From IMG/VR virus record IMGVR_UViG_3300022925_000043, positions 1 to 47,287 of that record: a stretch of DNA of 47,287 nucleotides; one strand, 5' to 3'. The translations under genes were made by a program, and so were the position numbers. The notes under the pieces were generated by a model that worked only from the letters and a program-made list of their open reading frames with translations, was not told the DNA's origin and did no database searches. Below are positions 10,867 through 18,792 of the stretch, in pieces (the stretch's first letter is position 1; the number at the start of each line of letters is the position of its first letter). The stretch comes from a virus.

Positions 10867-11295
10867 TTATCCCTGTGCTGTAAATGTTACTTCGTTTAAA
10901 TCAGTATTATCACCAATTCTAAATTTAACTGAAACATTTATTCTATTATTATCTCGTAATGTATCAGATGAATCAACTACAATTTCTTCAGCGGTTACAT
11001 ATGGTAACCATTGTTCCAAACTCTCATTTATAGTATCTTCAATTCTACCCTCAAAATCATCAACGTTTGGTTCAAATAATAATTCCTGCAATCCACTTCC
11101 GAATTCGGGTTGTAATATTCGTTCACCTCTTTTTGTTAATAGAAGATTTTTAATGTTAGATTTTACTTGTTCCGATGTTTGGAAAGTTTGAGAAAATGCG
11201 GTATTTGTAATTTGAATAGGCAAAGATATACCAATCGCATAATCATTGAATGATTGCGTATCCTTTACTATCTTAGAACCTAATTCAACTGCCAT
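10867..11295 (-). CDS. Baseplate wedge protein, gp25-like
   Basis: 142 residues, the normal length for the gp25/W family. The diagnostic stretch LLTKRGERILQPEFGSGLQE followed by LLFEPNVDD is present (around residues 50-77), as is the C-terminal beta segment RINVSVKFRIGD. The protein joins the wedge to the sheath start in contractile tails. The name lysozyme sometimes attached to the family reflects an old annotation; no catalytic site is visible here. It lies between the gp6-like gene and an unknown 198-residue gene with tiny spacers. Confidence 0.93.
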   Translation of the reverse strand: MAVELGSKIVKDTQSFNDYAIGISLPIQITNTAFSQTFQTSEQVKSNIKNLLLTKRGERILQPEFGSGLQELLFEPNVDDFEGRIEDTINESLEQWLPYVTAEEIVVDSSDTLRDNNRINVSVKFRIGDNTDLNEVTFTAQG

Positions 11296-11302
11296 AATTT
11301 AT

Positions 11303-11899
11303 TTACATTCCCGGTCTCCAAGGACCTTTTGATTTATCCCAAGCTTTTATTAACTCAGAGTTATCTCTATTTAAAATTCTATCTAATCCAGCTAATCCAG
11401 TTGTTACACCCAATCCTTGCTTTTTACCAGCAGGTTGCATATCACCATATCCCATTTTATCAACGATACTTTGTTGTCCCAATGTATGAGTACTTTGTGT
11501 ACCAAATTCCATAGTCCTTTCAGATACCTCAGTTGGTGCACCAGCATAGGTTGGTGTTTGTTGTACATTATCCAACACACTTTTTGTTGTATTTTCACTT
11601 ATACTAAGTGGTTGAGTTTGATTTAGTATTTGATTTAATACTGGATTCTTACTCAACACTCTTTGGGGTTGGGTTGGTTGTTGGTTTAATGCGTTATAAA
11701 TAACCGGCTCATCCATAAATGTAGGTTGAGTTGGAACCATTTCATTAGTTGGTTTTAATGCCTCTCTTAGCTGTTTGTTTTCTTTCAACAACTTAGCCAT
11801 TTCTTTCTTAACACCCGCTTTTACCAACTCAGGTAGAACTGATTTAATCTCACTCTCTACAATAATTTGAATTGCCTTTACTAATTTATCAGTATTCAT
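11303..11899 (-). CDS. Hypothetical protein in baseplate cluster
   Basis: 198 residues, not recognised. The N-terminal ~50 residues are a charged helix (VKAIQIIVESEIKSVLPELV, KKEMAKLLKENKQLREALK). The middle is Gln/Pro/Thr-rich and probably disordered. The C-terminus has a compact Gly-rich segment (GKKQGLGVTTGLAGLDRILN) and ends WDKSKGPWRPGM. It could be a small hub or tail-assembly chaperone. A GATATTTATA-type motif (plus strand 11927-11935) sits about 27 bases ahead of the ATG, so it may begin a late transcript that includes gp25-like and gp6-like genes. Confidence 0.7.
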   Translation of the reverse strand: MNTDKLVKAIQIIVESEIKSVLPELVKAGVKKEMAKLLKENKQLREALKPTNEMVPTQPTFMDEPVIYNALNQQPTQPQRVLSKNPVLNQILNQTQPLSISENTTKSVLDNVQQTPTYAGAPTEVSERTMEFGTQSTHTLGQQSIVDKMGYGDMQPAGKKQGLGVTTGLAGLDRILNRDNSELIKAWDKSKGPWRPGM

Positions 11900-11957
11900 T
11901 TTATTATCTTTTATATTTACTCTCCTTATAAATATTTAAATTAAGTATTTTCATTTT

Positions 11958-12863
11958 TTAATCACAACAACACCCATCATCGGTAAGTTGTTTTTGGAAA
12001 CTGGCTATGTAAGCCTTTACATCAAATGAATCAACACTCATATCAGGCAATGATACATTTATTACGTTTTGTAATGATGTATCCCCACCTAATATATTAC
12101 CTTGCCCATCACCTTGTCCATCACCTTGTCCATTATCTTGCCCAACACCTTGCCCATTATCTTGCCCATTATTGGTATCATCATCAATTTGGTCAGTTGG
12201 TGTAATAGCGTTACCATCACTCCCATCACTTTGTTCAATCACAGGTGGTTCACTACCATCCTCAGATGGGAAGTTGATATTTGGTATTGGAATCGCTGGT
12301 GGTACTAAATAACCACTCCATGGGATAATACCTGGAGCTGGTATTGGTGCTGGTATGGATGGATATAAAGATGTTGTTTGTATAATACCACCAATACTAA
12401 ATAAATGAATTAATGCAGCAAGTATAAACAAATCTACCATTATATCCGGCTTACTAACAGGTATTAATGGTGGATATTGTGGCCAAGTTCCAGTATTGAT
12501 TACCACATTAGAATTTACAGCTATGTTCTGAATTGAACCTGGAGCTGGTATTAGTGGTATTGGAAATGGCCTCATTTGTGCACCTGCCCAATATGCTTTT
12601 ACACCATTACCAAATTCGTTTATTAATGAAAAGTTTTGACCAGATGGAGTTGCTAATCCTTTTAATAAAGAAACCCTAAAAAGAGTTTTCATTATTTCTT
12701 TATTTCCCCCTTGTACCGATTCAAGGTTTATGAAATCCTTACCACGCTTTACAGCGGCATCATATTCATCAGCCCAAATGGTTGCAACATCATCAATAGT
12801 ATTATTAGTTGTATATGGATTGGTTTTTCGAATTATATTTGCTTTGAAGAGAGACCAAGACAT
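11958..12863 (-). CDS. Hypothetical baseplate-region protein with Asn/Gly/Gln/Asp repeats
   Basis: 301 residues. The N-terminal ~100 residues are ordered (SWSLFKANIIRKTNPY, FGNGVKAYWAGAQMRPFPIP). A proline-rich central part with hydrophobic stretches follows. A short tandem-repeat tract of NGQGxGQD/DGQGDGQG type covers about residues 232-255, encoded by imperfect repeats near 12096-12170. The C-terminus ends DDGCCCD, an unusual triple Cys. Its ATG overlaps the spike gene's stop by one base. The context suggests a virion or tail-assembly role. I cannot name a T4 equivalent. Confidence 0.68.
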   Translation of the reverse strand: MSWSLFKANIIRKTNPYTTNNTIDDVATIWADEYDAAVKRGKDFINLESVQGGNKEIMKTLFRVSLLKGLATPSGQNFSLINEFGNGVKAYWAGAQMRPFPIPLIPAPGSIQNIAVNSNVVINTGTWPQYPPLIPVSKPDIMVDLFILAALIHLFSIGGIIQTTSLYPSIPAPIPAPGIIPWSGYLVPPAIPIPNINFPSEDGSEPPVIEQSDGSDGNAITPTDQIDDDTNNGQDNGQGVGQDNGQGDGQGDGQGNILGGDTSLQNVINVSLPDMSVDSFDVKAYIASFQKQLTDDGCCCD

Positions 12864-14080
12864 TACGATGTTTTATTTAGATTACTCAACATTGTTCTCA
12901 ACTTACCTTTGACTGTAGTGAAAGATGCCACATTGAGTGGTGGCGAAGATATACCAGCTCCAGTTGCTACGGTCATCACTTCTATTGCTGTAATTAGTTC
13001 AGTCATTAATTGTACCAATGTTTCACCCTTTACCAATGATTCTAAGTTTGCATCACCTAAGTTAATTTTACCATTACCACTATTGATATTTACATTTCTA
13101 TTATTCGTTGTGATATTTGTATCACCATCAACAGTTACATCTATACCATTAGTTGCATCAATTGAGAATTGACCATCGGTTATAAACCCAACATCTTTTT
13201 TAGATGCAAATACCATTTCAGCTGCTTTAGCTGATAGTACAATTCTATCCGAATTTAATACAATTTGATTTCCTTTTAATTCAGATGGGTAGTTTTTAAA
13301 AGATGCACGTGAATTTTCAGTTGGTAATGTATATGGTAACAAATACTCACCACTACCTAAAAATATTATGTTACCATCTTTATTTATATCCTCAGTTGTT
13401 GTAAATGATTCATCGTTTTGTTTAGATTCAGCATTTTCACCATTTCTAATTGTTATAGTTGGATTCAATTCATTTTCTGGATTATTGTATCCACTAAATC
13501 GTATTGATTGTCCAAATCTACTTTCTATATAAGAATCACCCTCATATAATTTTAACTTATGTACAAACTCATCGGTTTCAAAGTAATCACCATACCCATC
13601 ATATTCGTTACTACTATCATTAGTACTTCTAGCTATACCAGTAGTACTTACACTTTGATATGTTGAACTATTACTAACCTTAGCTTTAGAATCAGTACCA
13701 AATGTTGTTTTTATGGTTGTTTCATCCGCATTATTATTTGGAGTAAGTTCAGTACCACTTCTTTCATAAAAGAAGTTACCAGTTGCACCAGTTGTTATTG
13801 TTACAATTTCGTTTTTAAGTGGTAGTGATTTAAAATTTAAATTCTTAGGATATGCGGTTTGTAGTTTTCCAGTATTAGCGGATGTATCTGTTGTTAATCT
13901 AAATCTAATAGCACCCACTAAACGAGTAGTAGGATTATCAACTTCTACTTCTGGTATAATTGGATTTTCTTCATCCAATATTACTTCATAGACAACACCA
14001 GACCTCTTATCACCTTTTTTAAAGTGTCTTTTGTTTTGGTTTGATTGTATGCTTTGATTCCTTGCGTTACCTATTCCCAT
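12863..14080 (-). CDS. Baseplate central spike, gp5-like
   Basis: 405 residues. An OB-fold-like N-terminal domain (VVYEVILDEENP, RLVGAIRFRL, LPLKNEIVTITTG) is followed by a middle segment with YIESRFGQSIRFSGYNN and PTITIRNG, which resembles gp5-like proteins of marine T4-like phages. The C-terminal part has the repeated beta-helix pattern of a spike (FSIDATNGIDVTVDGDTNIT, NVNINSGNGKINLGD). I see no T4-type lysozyme domain between the OB fold and the helix, unlike T4 gp5. The gene is flanked by the 131-residue gene (one base upstream) and the 301-residue gene. Confidence 0.88.
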   Translation of the reverse strand: MGIGNARNQSIQSNQNKRHFKKGDKRSGVVYEVILDEENPIIPEVEVDNPTTRLVGAIRFRLTTDTSANTGKLQTAYPKNLNFKSLPLKNEIVTITTGATGNFFYERSGTELTPNNNADETTIKTTFGTDSKAKVSNSSTYQSVSTTGIARSTNDSSNEYDGYGDYFETDEFVHKLKLYEGDSYIESRFGQSIRFSGYNNPENELNPTITIRNGENAESKQNDESFTTTEDINKDGNIIFLGSGEYLLPYTLPTENSRASFKNYPSELKGNQIVLNSDRIVLSAKAAEMVFASKKDVGFITDGQFSIDATNGIDVTVDGDTNITTNNRNVNINSGNGKINLGDANLESLVKGETLVQLMTELITAIEVMTVATGAGISSPPLNVASFTTVKGKLRTMLSNLNKTS

Positions 14081-14081
14081 T

Positions 14082-14477
14082 TTACTTTTCCAATTTTTGC
14101 TTTACCTCTTCGATTTCATTTTGAATATCATCCATTCTTTGAACTTCCATTTGAACTTCATCGATTTGAGAAAGTAATTGTTCTCGCTCTGCTTCAGATA
14201 AGTAACCTTCTTCACCTTCACTTCTAGTTCCGGCAATCATAATTCGTTGTGCAATTGTAGCCAATTTAATCAATGATTCATCGTTACGAACTGATGTATC
14301 TATTAAATCTTTTATAAGTGGTCCAATATATCGCATATCGTTAGGATTACGAACTAACTTTCGTAGTTCAGCAATTACTTCAGAGATATGTCTCTTCTTA
14401 TTAATTTGGTTATTGTAGATATCTTCAAAGAGTCCACTTAAGCTTTTACCAGGAAATATTTCGAAATCATTTGACAT
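14082..14477 (-). CDS. Small helical virion-operon protein
   Basis: 131 residues, mostly helical with a C-terminal coiled coil (REQLLSQIDEVQMEVQRMDD, then EEVKQKLEK). The N-terminus is FEIFPGKSLSGLFEDIYNNQ. Unrecognised. A clear GATATTTATATA motif lies at 14500-14511, about 23 bases before the ATG, and the gene is first in a transcript running into the spike, gp25-like and gp6-like genes. That places it as the head of the late baseplate operon. It could be an assembly factor or minor structural protein. Confidence 0.7.
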   Translation of the reverse strand: MSNDFEIFPGKSLSGLFEDIYNNQINKKRHISEVIAELRKLVRNPNDMRYIGPLIKDLIDTSVRNDESLIKLATIAQRIMIAGTRSEGEEGYLSEAEREQLLSQIDEVQMEVQRMDDIQNEIEEVKQKLEK

Positions 14478-14499
14478 AGCATATTGATATTGTATTCAA

Positions 14500-14511
14500 T
14501 ATATAAATATC
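14500..14511 (-). promoter_or_regulatory. Late-like motif for baseplate operon
   Basis: GATATTTATATA on the coding strand, 23 bases before the 131-residue gene. Similar copies: 5361-5370, 11927-11935, 26127-26136, 31943-31952, 34144-34153, 45632-45640, and a TACTTATA variant at 30998-31006. Confidence 0.55.
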
Positions 14512-14537
14512 AATAAACTAAAAAGTAACGGAGGTAT

Positions 14538-14936
14538 CTACTTCATCGCATCCTCAATTGCCTTTTTCATTGCAACTGAAAATTCGGTTTGTTCAAATGG
14601 TAAGTTCTCATCTTGAAGTTGAAGAAGTGTTGCCGATACATTCATCTTTGCTGAACCTATGCCAATTGTTTCAACACCATCTTTCACAACTTTTACTGTT
14701 ACTAAAGTTTTCTTTTGTTTGAACTTAAATGGTCCAACTTGAATTCCTTTGGTTGGTGCTTTGATTGATTCAACGGTAACATAGATTGGTGAACCATCTT
14801 CACATAATGGAGCAGATTGTCCAACGATTTCTTCGGTGATTTGTCTTACACCAAAGGTAAATTTCTCTTCAGGAATTCCTTTAAGAGATGCAAGTGAGAT
14901 TACACTTGCTACGAAATAGCATACTATTGTATTCAT
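14538..14936 (-). CDS. Module A: small secreted GVR-motif protein
   Basis: 132 residues with a short hydrophobic N-terminus (NTIVCYFVASVISLASL) that looks like a signal peptide. The mature part has FTFGVRQITEEIVGQ, an alternating beta region (YVTVESIKAP, KKTLVTVKVVKDG) and a C-terminal helix (EFSVAMKKAIEDAMK). The same plan, GVR followed by an acidic helix, beta strands and a terminal amphipathic helix, appears in the module B protein at 38910-39392, so I treat them as distant paralogues. The start overlaps the upstream stop as ATGA. It may be a periplasmic accessory of the CsgG-like pore. It does not match CsgE by eye. Confidence 0.75.
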   Translation of the reverse strand: MNTIVCYFVASVISLASLKGIPEEKFTFGVRQITEEIVGQSAPLCEDGSPIYVTVESIKAPTKGIQVGPFKFKQKKTLVTVKVVKDGVETIGIGSAKMNVSATLLQLQDENLPFEQTEFSVAMKKAIEDAMK

Positions 14937-16132
14937 TGTGTTATAGTATTTGAGTTAACTGTCCTTCGGTGTTTTCCCAAAGAAACGATATAAAACCTAT
15001 CCAAATTGTTAAAAGTTCTAACCGCAGATTTTGGATATTTTAAGTGATAAGTTAAACTATTAGCGTTTACTTCAACATCATCCTTTTCCGATTGTGAATA
15101 AACATAGTTATGATTGTATGTGTAATTAAAGAGTTGTCCCAAATTATAAATTTGATATGCAGAAAATACATCCGAATAAGTTACAATATCCGAACTATCG
15201 GGTTCATAGAAGTTCATTGTGTGATAATCCCACGATGAGATTTCATTGGGGAACATCCTAAGATATGCAAGGTAATTCATTTCAGATTGTGTGAATGTAT
15301 TTACCATATTAGAAGCATCAACAATTACTTCATAATCATAGTTATTGGGATTAGAAAATGAAACAGTACCAGTTAATGTTGTAGTTTGAGTTGCTAATGT
15401 ATCACTTATACCAGGTTGAACATTGTTTTCAATCAACCACGCTTGTCCGTTGGTATAGTTACCACTACTTATCAAATTACTGGCTATCCAACTTGAACCA
15501 TTTGATAATCCTATTTGTTCTATATTAGAACCATCAGCAAGGAATTGTCTGAGTACTACTAATATTTCTTCGTTGTTGTTTTTAGTAAAGTAAATATCAA
15601 TCTTTGTATTGATACCGGTCACATTATACTTGTAACTTCCTTCATATCTAATTCTAAATACATCTCCTAATGATGGGTCATTATAAGTTTCAGTAGATAC
15701 ATGCGACATATTATTATCCGTAGAGCCATTGTTAACGGAAGTAAAGTGTAGAGTGGGTACATTTGGCGCAGATGCTGAACTATTATAACTATTATAGGTT
15801 GTGGTTGGAAATGCCATCCAAGCATTAGCGTGGAGTTTACCCGTTGAGTAAGTTGTTCCTCCAATTGACGGTTGATACCCCGATGGGATGTTTACTATTA
15901 CCGAACCTTGGTCTGAATTGGTAGTTGAGAATATTGTAGATGTACCTTGACCTCTATCCGAAGGTATCCCATTTGTCATTTGAGTTATACTACCAATCGT
16001 TCCACCCGGTTGTGAGTGAATTACCGTTACTTCGATACCACTCATATCTTGAACACCAACAGTAGCAAAGGTAATGTTTTGTGCAAACAAACCTATTGGA
16101 AACAACAATAAAATTTTCAACCATCGTATCAT
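14933..16132 (-). CDS. Module A: secreted beta-rich protein
   Basis: 399 residues with a signal peptide (MIRWLKILLLFPIGLFAQ). The mature region is rich in Ser, Thr, Asn, Gly and Tyr with many beta strands (GIEVTVIHSQPGG, LHANAWMAFPTTTYNSYN, VFRIRYEGSYKYNVTG). Near residues 305-330 the segment DSSDIVTYSDVFSAYQIYNL resembles half of a dockerin-type helix-loop repeat, as in the cohesin/dockerin protein of the same operon. It has no counterpart in module B. It overlaps its neighbours by ATGA at both ends, so it is tightly co-translated. It could be the exported or surface-displayed client of the pore (inference). Confidence 0.75.
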   Translation of the reverse strand: MIRWLKILLLFPIGLFAQNITFATVGVQDMSGIEVTVIHSQPGGTIGSITQMTNGIPSDRGQGTSTIFSTTNSDQGSVIVNIPSGYQPSIGGTTYSTGKLHANAWMAFPTTTYNSYNSSASAPNVPTLHFTSVNNGSTDNNMSHVSTETYNDPSLGDVFRIRYEGSYKYNVTGINTKIDIYFTKNNNEEILVVLRQFLADGSNIEQIGLSNGSSWIASNLISSGNYTNGQAWLIENNVQPGISDTLATQTTTLTGTVSFSNPNNYDYEVIVDASNMVNTFTQSEMNYLAYLRMFPNEISSWDYHTMNFYEPDSSDIVTYSDVFSAYQIYNLGQLFNYTYNHNYVYSQSEKDDVEVNANSLTYHLKYPKSAVRTFNNLDRFYIVSLGKHRRTVNSNTITQ

Positions 16133-17649
16133 AACAACATCTTCGTACCAGTCATTAGTTGAAAGTTTAATATACCCTCACCCATTAAATATACAGTTGA
16201 GGTAGATATGTTAAACTTAAAGGTTTTTGTAACATTAAAATCGAAACTTGTTAGAGGTACAAAAAGGAATCCCCCTTTGAACCATTGTCCTTCATAGAAG
16301 AAAGTATAAGGTGAGTACATTGCAATTCCCATAAGGTTCATCGCAAATCCTCTATATCCATTAAAGGTAGTGAATGTACCAACATTTGCTGCCCAATTTG
16401 AGAATGTTTCATCACCCAATTGACCTACTGAAAAGTTTGTTCCCATTAATGTAGTTAGATACTTACTTTGTTTAAATGCGTACATCACATTGCCCGTATT
16501 GAACCAAGTTTCTTGAGATACATTATAAAGGAACGAATTAGATGCAATAATCATTGATTCCTCAATCTTAAAAGAACCATATCCCGTTAGAGATATTTCA
16601 TTTTGTCCAGTTGTGTAATTCAACAACCCACCAGCGGTAATTGTTTGTTCGGTATTTGCCCAAGTAACACCCATATTAAATTTAAGGTTATCGTTACCAC
16701 TTTCTTTATAATCTGAACCATTACGAACAACTACCATATCACCACTTGCAATCAAAGAACCCTTTCTTGCTCTTGCACCATTTTTCTTTTTCTTCCCACC
16801 ACCTCCACCACCGGAGTCATCTTCGGAATCAGATGATTGGCCGCCCGATTCTGCATCAATATCTTTATCACCAATAGCACCACCACTTGATGAACCACCA
16901 TCCCCATCGGAAGTTGCTCCACCACCATCAGTAGATTGTCCGCCTTCAGAAGAACCACCACCAGTTCCCCCACCAGAAGAACCACCGCCGGAATCACCAC
17001 CTCCACCAGAACCACCAGAACCTCCGCCTGATGAACCTCCACCAGTAGAACCACTTCCACTATCTCCACTACCAGATGAACCACCAGAACCTCCAGTATC
17101 ACCACCAGTGTTACCACCACTACCTCCACCAGTATCTCCACTACCAGAAGATGATGAACCACCATCACCAGATGAAGTACCAGTGTTATCGTTGGATGAA
17201 CCACCACCATCACCAGATGAAGAACTTCCACTATTTGAAGAAGATAAAGATGATGAACTACCAGATGAAGAACCACCGGATGTTGATGAACCTAATGTGG
17301 CTAACGCACCAGTTATATTAGTTACAGTATTAGTTACGTTCGTACCAACCGCTGATGAGGTTGTTCCACTTACTACTCCAGCATTTCCAGCACAAGGATT
17401 TGAACCGGGAGGAGATGCGGCATTAATAGAAGCAACCCAAGCCTCATAACCACCGGTCTGAAGTTGGGTTGCTGTAAAGTTTTGATATTGTCCTGCGTAA
17501 AAAAGAGTTACCGAACCTGAAGGTTGTGAAATAGTTACAGTATTAGGAACACCCGTACAAGGGTCAACATAAGTGTATTGGAACGATTGTCCAAAACCCT
17601 TAAACCCTATAAGAAGTAATAATACTATTAACCATTTCTTACCATCCAT
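16129..17649 (-). CDS. Module A: outer-membrane-barrel-like protein with Ser/Gly linker
   Basis: 506 residues from the ATG at 17649, chosen because it gives a good signal peptide (GKKWLIVLLLLIGFKGFGQ); the longer frame to 17670 begins with TTG. Residues 22-90 form a small domain with paired Cys (YVDPCTGVPN ... GSNPCAG). Residues about 125-290 are an extreme Ser/Gly/Asp low-complexity linker ending in a KKKK block. The last ~210 residues alternate hydrophobic and polar residues and read like an outer-membrane beta barrel (LLNYTTGQNEISLTGYGSFK, LNFQLMTGTKMLL). The module B protein at 34153-35502 has the same order of parts. It overlaps the CsgG-like stop by 11 bases. It occupies the place of CsgF next to CsgG, but is much larger. 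Confidence 0.8.
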   Translation of the reverse strand: MDGKKWLIVLLLLIGFKGFGQSFQYTYVDPCTGVPNTVTISQPSGSVTLFYAGQYQNFTATQLQTGGYEAWVASINAASPPGSNPCAGNAGVVSGTTSSAVGTNVTNTVTNITGALATLGSSTSGGSSSGSSSSLSSSNSGSSSSGDGGGSSNDNTGTSSGDGGSSSSGSGDTGGGSGGNTGGDTGGSGGSSGSGDSGSGSTGGGSSGGGSGGSGGGGDSGGGSSGGGTGGGSSEGGQSTDGGGATSDGDGGSSSGGAIGDKDIDAESGGQSSDSEDDSGGGGGGKKKKNGARARKGSLIASGDMVVVRNGSDYKESGNDNLKFNMGVTWANTEQTITAGGLLNYTTGQNEISLTGYGSFKIEESMIIASNSFLYNVSQETWFNTGNVMYAFKQSKYLTTLMGTNFSVGQLGDETFSNWAANVGTFTTFNGYRGFAMNLMGIAMYSPYTFFYEGQWFKGGFLFVPLTSFDFNVTKTFKFNISTSTVYLMGEGILNFQLMTGTKMLL

Positions 17650-18379
17650 ATGCTTCCATACGTTTAACAAGGTTTACCGTAGCAACCTCTAACGCACGTT
17701 GGGTAGCAATACCAACAGTAGAATTATCAAATCCCATTTGAGGATTTTTGAAGAATCCCTCACCTACTTGAGTTGCAGTTCCCTGTCCACTCGCTACGAT
17801 GTATTGTGAGTTATCTACATTGACCATTCTGATTTGGATACCCATAATAGTAGTGTTAGTTATTTCTGATTTACCTCTTACATAATTTTCACCATATGAT
17901 ACTGCGAAATCATAAATCTCAGCATATACGATGTACTTAGGTAAAGCAATACCCTCCATCTTTAACTCAGTTTGTCCATCACCCATTCCATTGAGTTCGG
18001 CTTCCCAAGCATCTAACATTTGATTTTGGATGGCTTCCTTTTCTTCAGCGTATTTGAATCGTTGAGTCATTTCAAAGTTCTCAATGATTCTATTAGATAC
18101 ACCTAAACCAACTCTCTTATCTCTCAACTCAGGGAACATTTCCCAAAGTTCTTTATTTACGTTAAGTTTTGATAATTGAACAATTTGTTTCTCACCTGTA
18201 AAAGGTGGCATAGTATTCAATGGTTCTGCTTTCTCAAAATCAGCTTGGTATTGAACCACACCAACTGATGAAGAACATGAGGTTGCGAATGTACCAACGA
18301 ATACTAAAGCACAAGCAGTAAGGATGAGCATCAAAGGTGCTACTGTCCATTCTAAAATTACATCTTTTCTCGTTCTCAT
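17639..18379 (-). CDS. Module A: CsgG-like curli secretion pore protein
   Basis: 246 residues, near CsgG size. After a hydrophobic N-terminus there is a possible lipobox Cys (TFATSCSSS), consistent with an outer-membrane lipoprotein. The CsgG/TolB-like core includes LRDKRVGLGVSNRIIENFEM, RFKYAEEKEAIQNQM, KYIVYAEIYDFAVSYGE, TTIMGIQIRMVNVDNSQYIV, GQGTATQV and GIATQRALEVATVNLVKRM. CsgG forms a nonameric export pore for curli subunits in E. coli. The counterpart at 35506 is plainly related (PELRDxRVGLGxxN, EIYDFxVS, GxATxxALExA). It lies three bases after the small TM protein in a tight operon. Confidence 0.88.
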   Translation of the reverse strand: MRTRKDVILEWTVAPLMLILTACALVFVGTFATSCSSSVGVVQYQADFEKAEPLNTMPPFTGEKQIVQLSKLNVNKELWEMFPELRDKRVGLGVSNRIIENFEMTQRFKYAEEKEAIQNQMLDAWEAELNGMGDGQTELKMEGIALPKYIVYAEIYDFAVSYGENYVRGKSEITNTTIMGIQIRMVNVDNSQYIVASGQGTATQVGEGFFKNPQMGFDNSTVGIATQRALEVATVNLVKRMEAYGW

Positions 18380-18381
18380 AA

Positions 18382-18780
18382 TTATTTATTTTTTTCTGCT
18401 CTTTCTCTCTTCAATCTAGCCATTCTTTCCATTGGAGTTTCTGGCTTCTCTTCTACCACTTCAACAGGTGCAGCAGGTACTTCCTTTACAGTTTCTCTGA
18501 TGATTGTTCTCGTAGGAGCAGGAGCTTGTTGAGCAGGAATGTTAATAATTACACTCTGATTCTGAGTGTTAGTGTTTGAGTTGTTATTCTCATTACTATT
18601 GAAATTATTATTCTCAACAGGCACTACCAACTCAGTTGGAGCATCCGATTCTTCTTCAATACCCAATATTGAATTGAATTGAGTAGTTACAAATGTACCA
18701 ACAGCTGCAACCATTGTTCCAGCCAAACCAATGATACCTTTCTTTAAGGAACTCATTCCTTCTTTGATTTCTTCTTTCAT
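18382..18780 (-). CDS. Module A: small single-TM protein with INIP...TII motif
   Basis: 132 residues. One membrane segment at about residues 14-40 (GIIGLAGTMVAAVGTFVTTQ) is followed by an Asn-rich disordered stretch, then SVIINIPAQQAP...RTIIRETVKEVP and a charged basic end. The module B protein at 36489-36806 repeats this order with IIINIPEQKPTETKTIIKEV. Both precede a CsgG-like gene. It could be a membrane tether or an inner-membrane partner of the pore. I know no described family with this combination. Confidence 0.78.
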   Translation of the reverse strand: MKEEIKEGMSSLKKGIIGLAGTMVAAVGTFVTTQFNSILGIEEESDAPTELVVPVENNNFNSNENNNSNTNTQNQSVIINIPAQQAPAPTRTIIRETVKEVPAAPVEVVEEKPETPMERMARLKRERAEKNK

Positions 18781-18792
18781 AATAAATTAATG

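Noticed and set aside
1188-14227. Plus-strand frames opposite the tail genes
   Set aside because: They mirror well-supported minus-strand proteins and show hydrophobic or repetitive translations with no family pattern.
14502-14511. Direct call of a T4 late promoter TATAAATA
   Set aside because: That word is on the non-coding strand here; the coding strand reads GATATTTATA, so I report only a recurrent motif.
14538-14936. Call of CsgE for the small secreted GVR protein
   Set aside because: Size and position fit, but I cannot match the CsgE sequence pattern by eye.
16752-17449. Long frames and apparent DNA repeats in the Ser/Gly tract (CRISPR or tandem array?)
   Set aside because: The repeats are degenerate codon repeats for Ser, Gly and Asp without fixed unit length or spacers; the His/Gln- or Val/Leu-rich frames are shadows.
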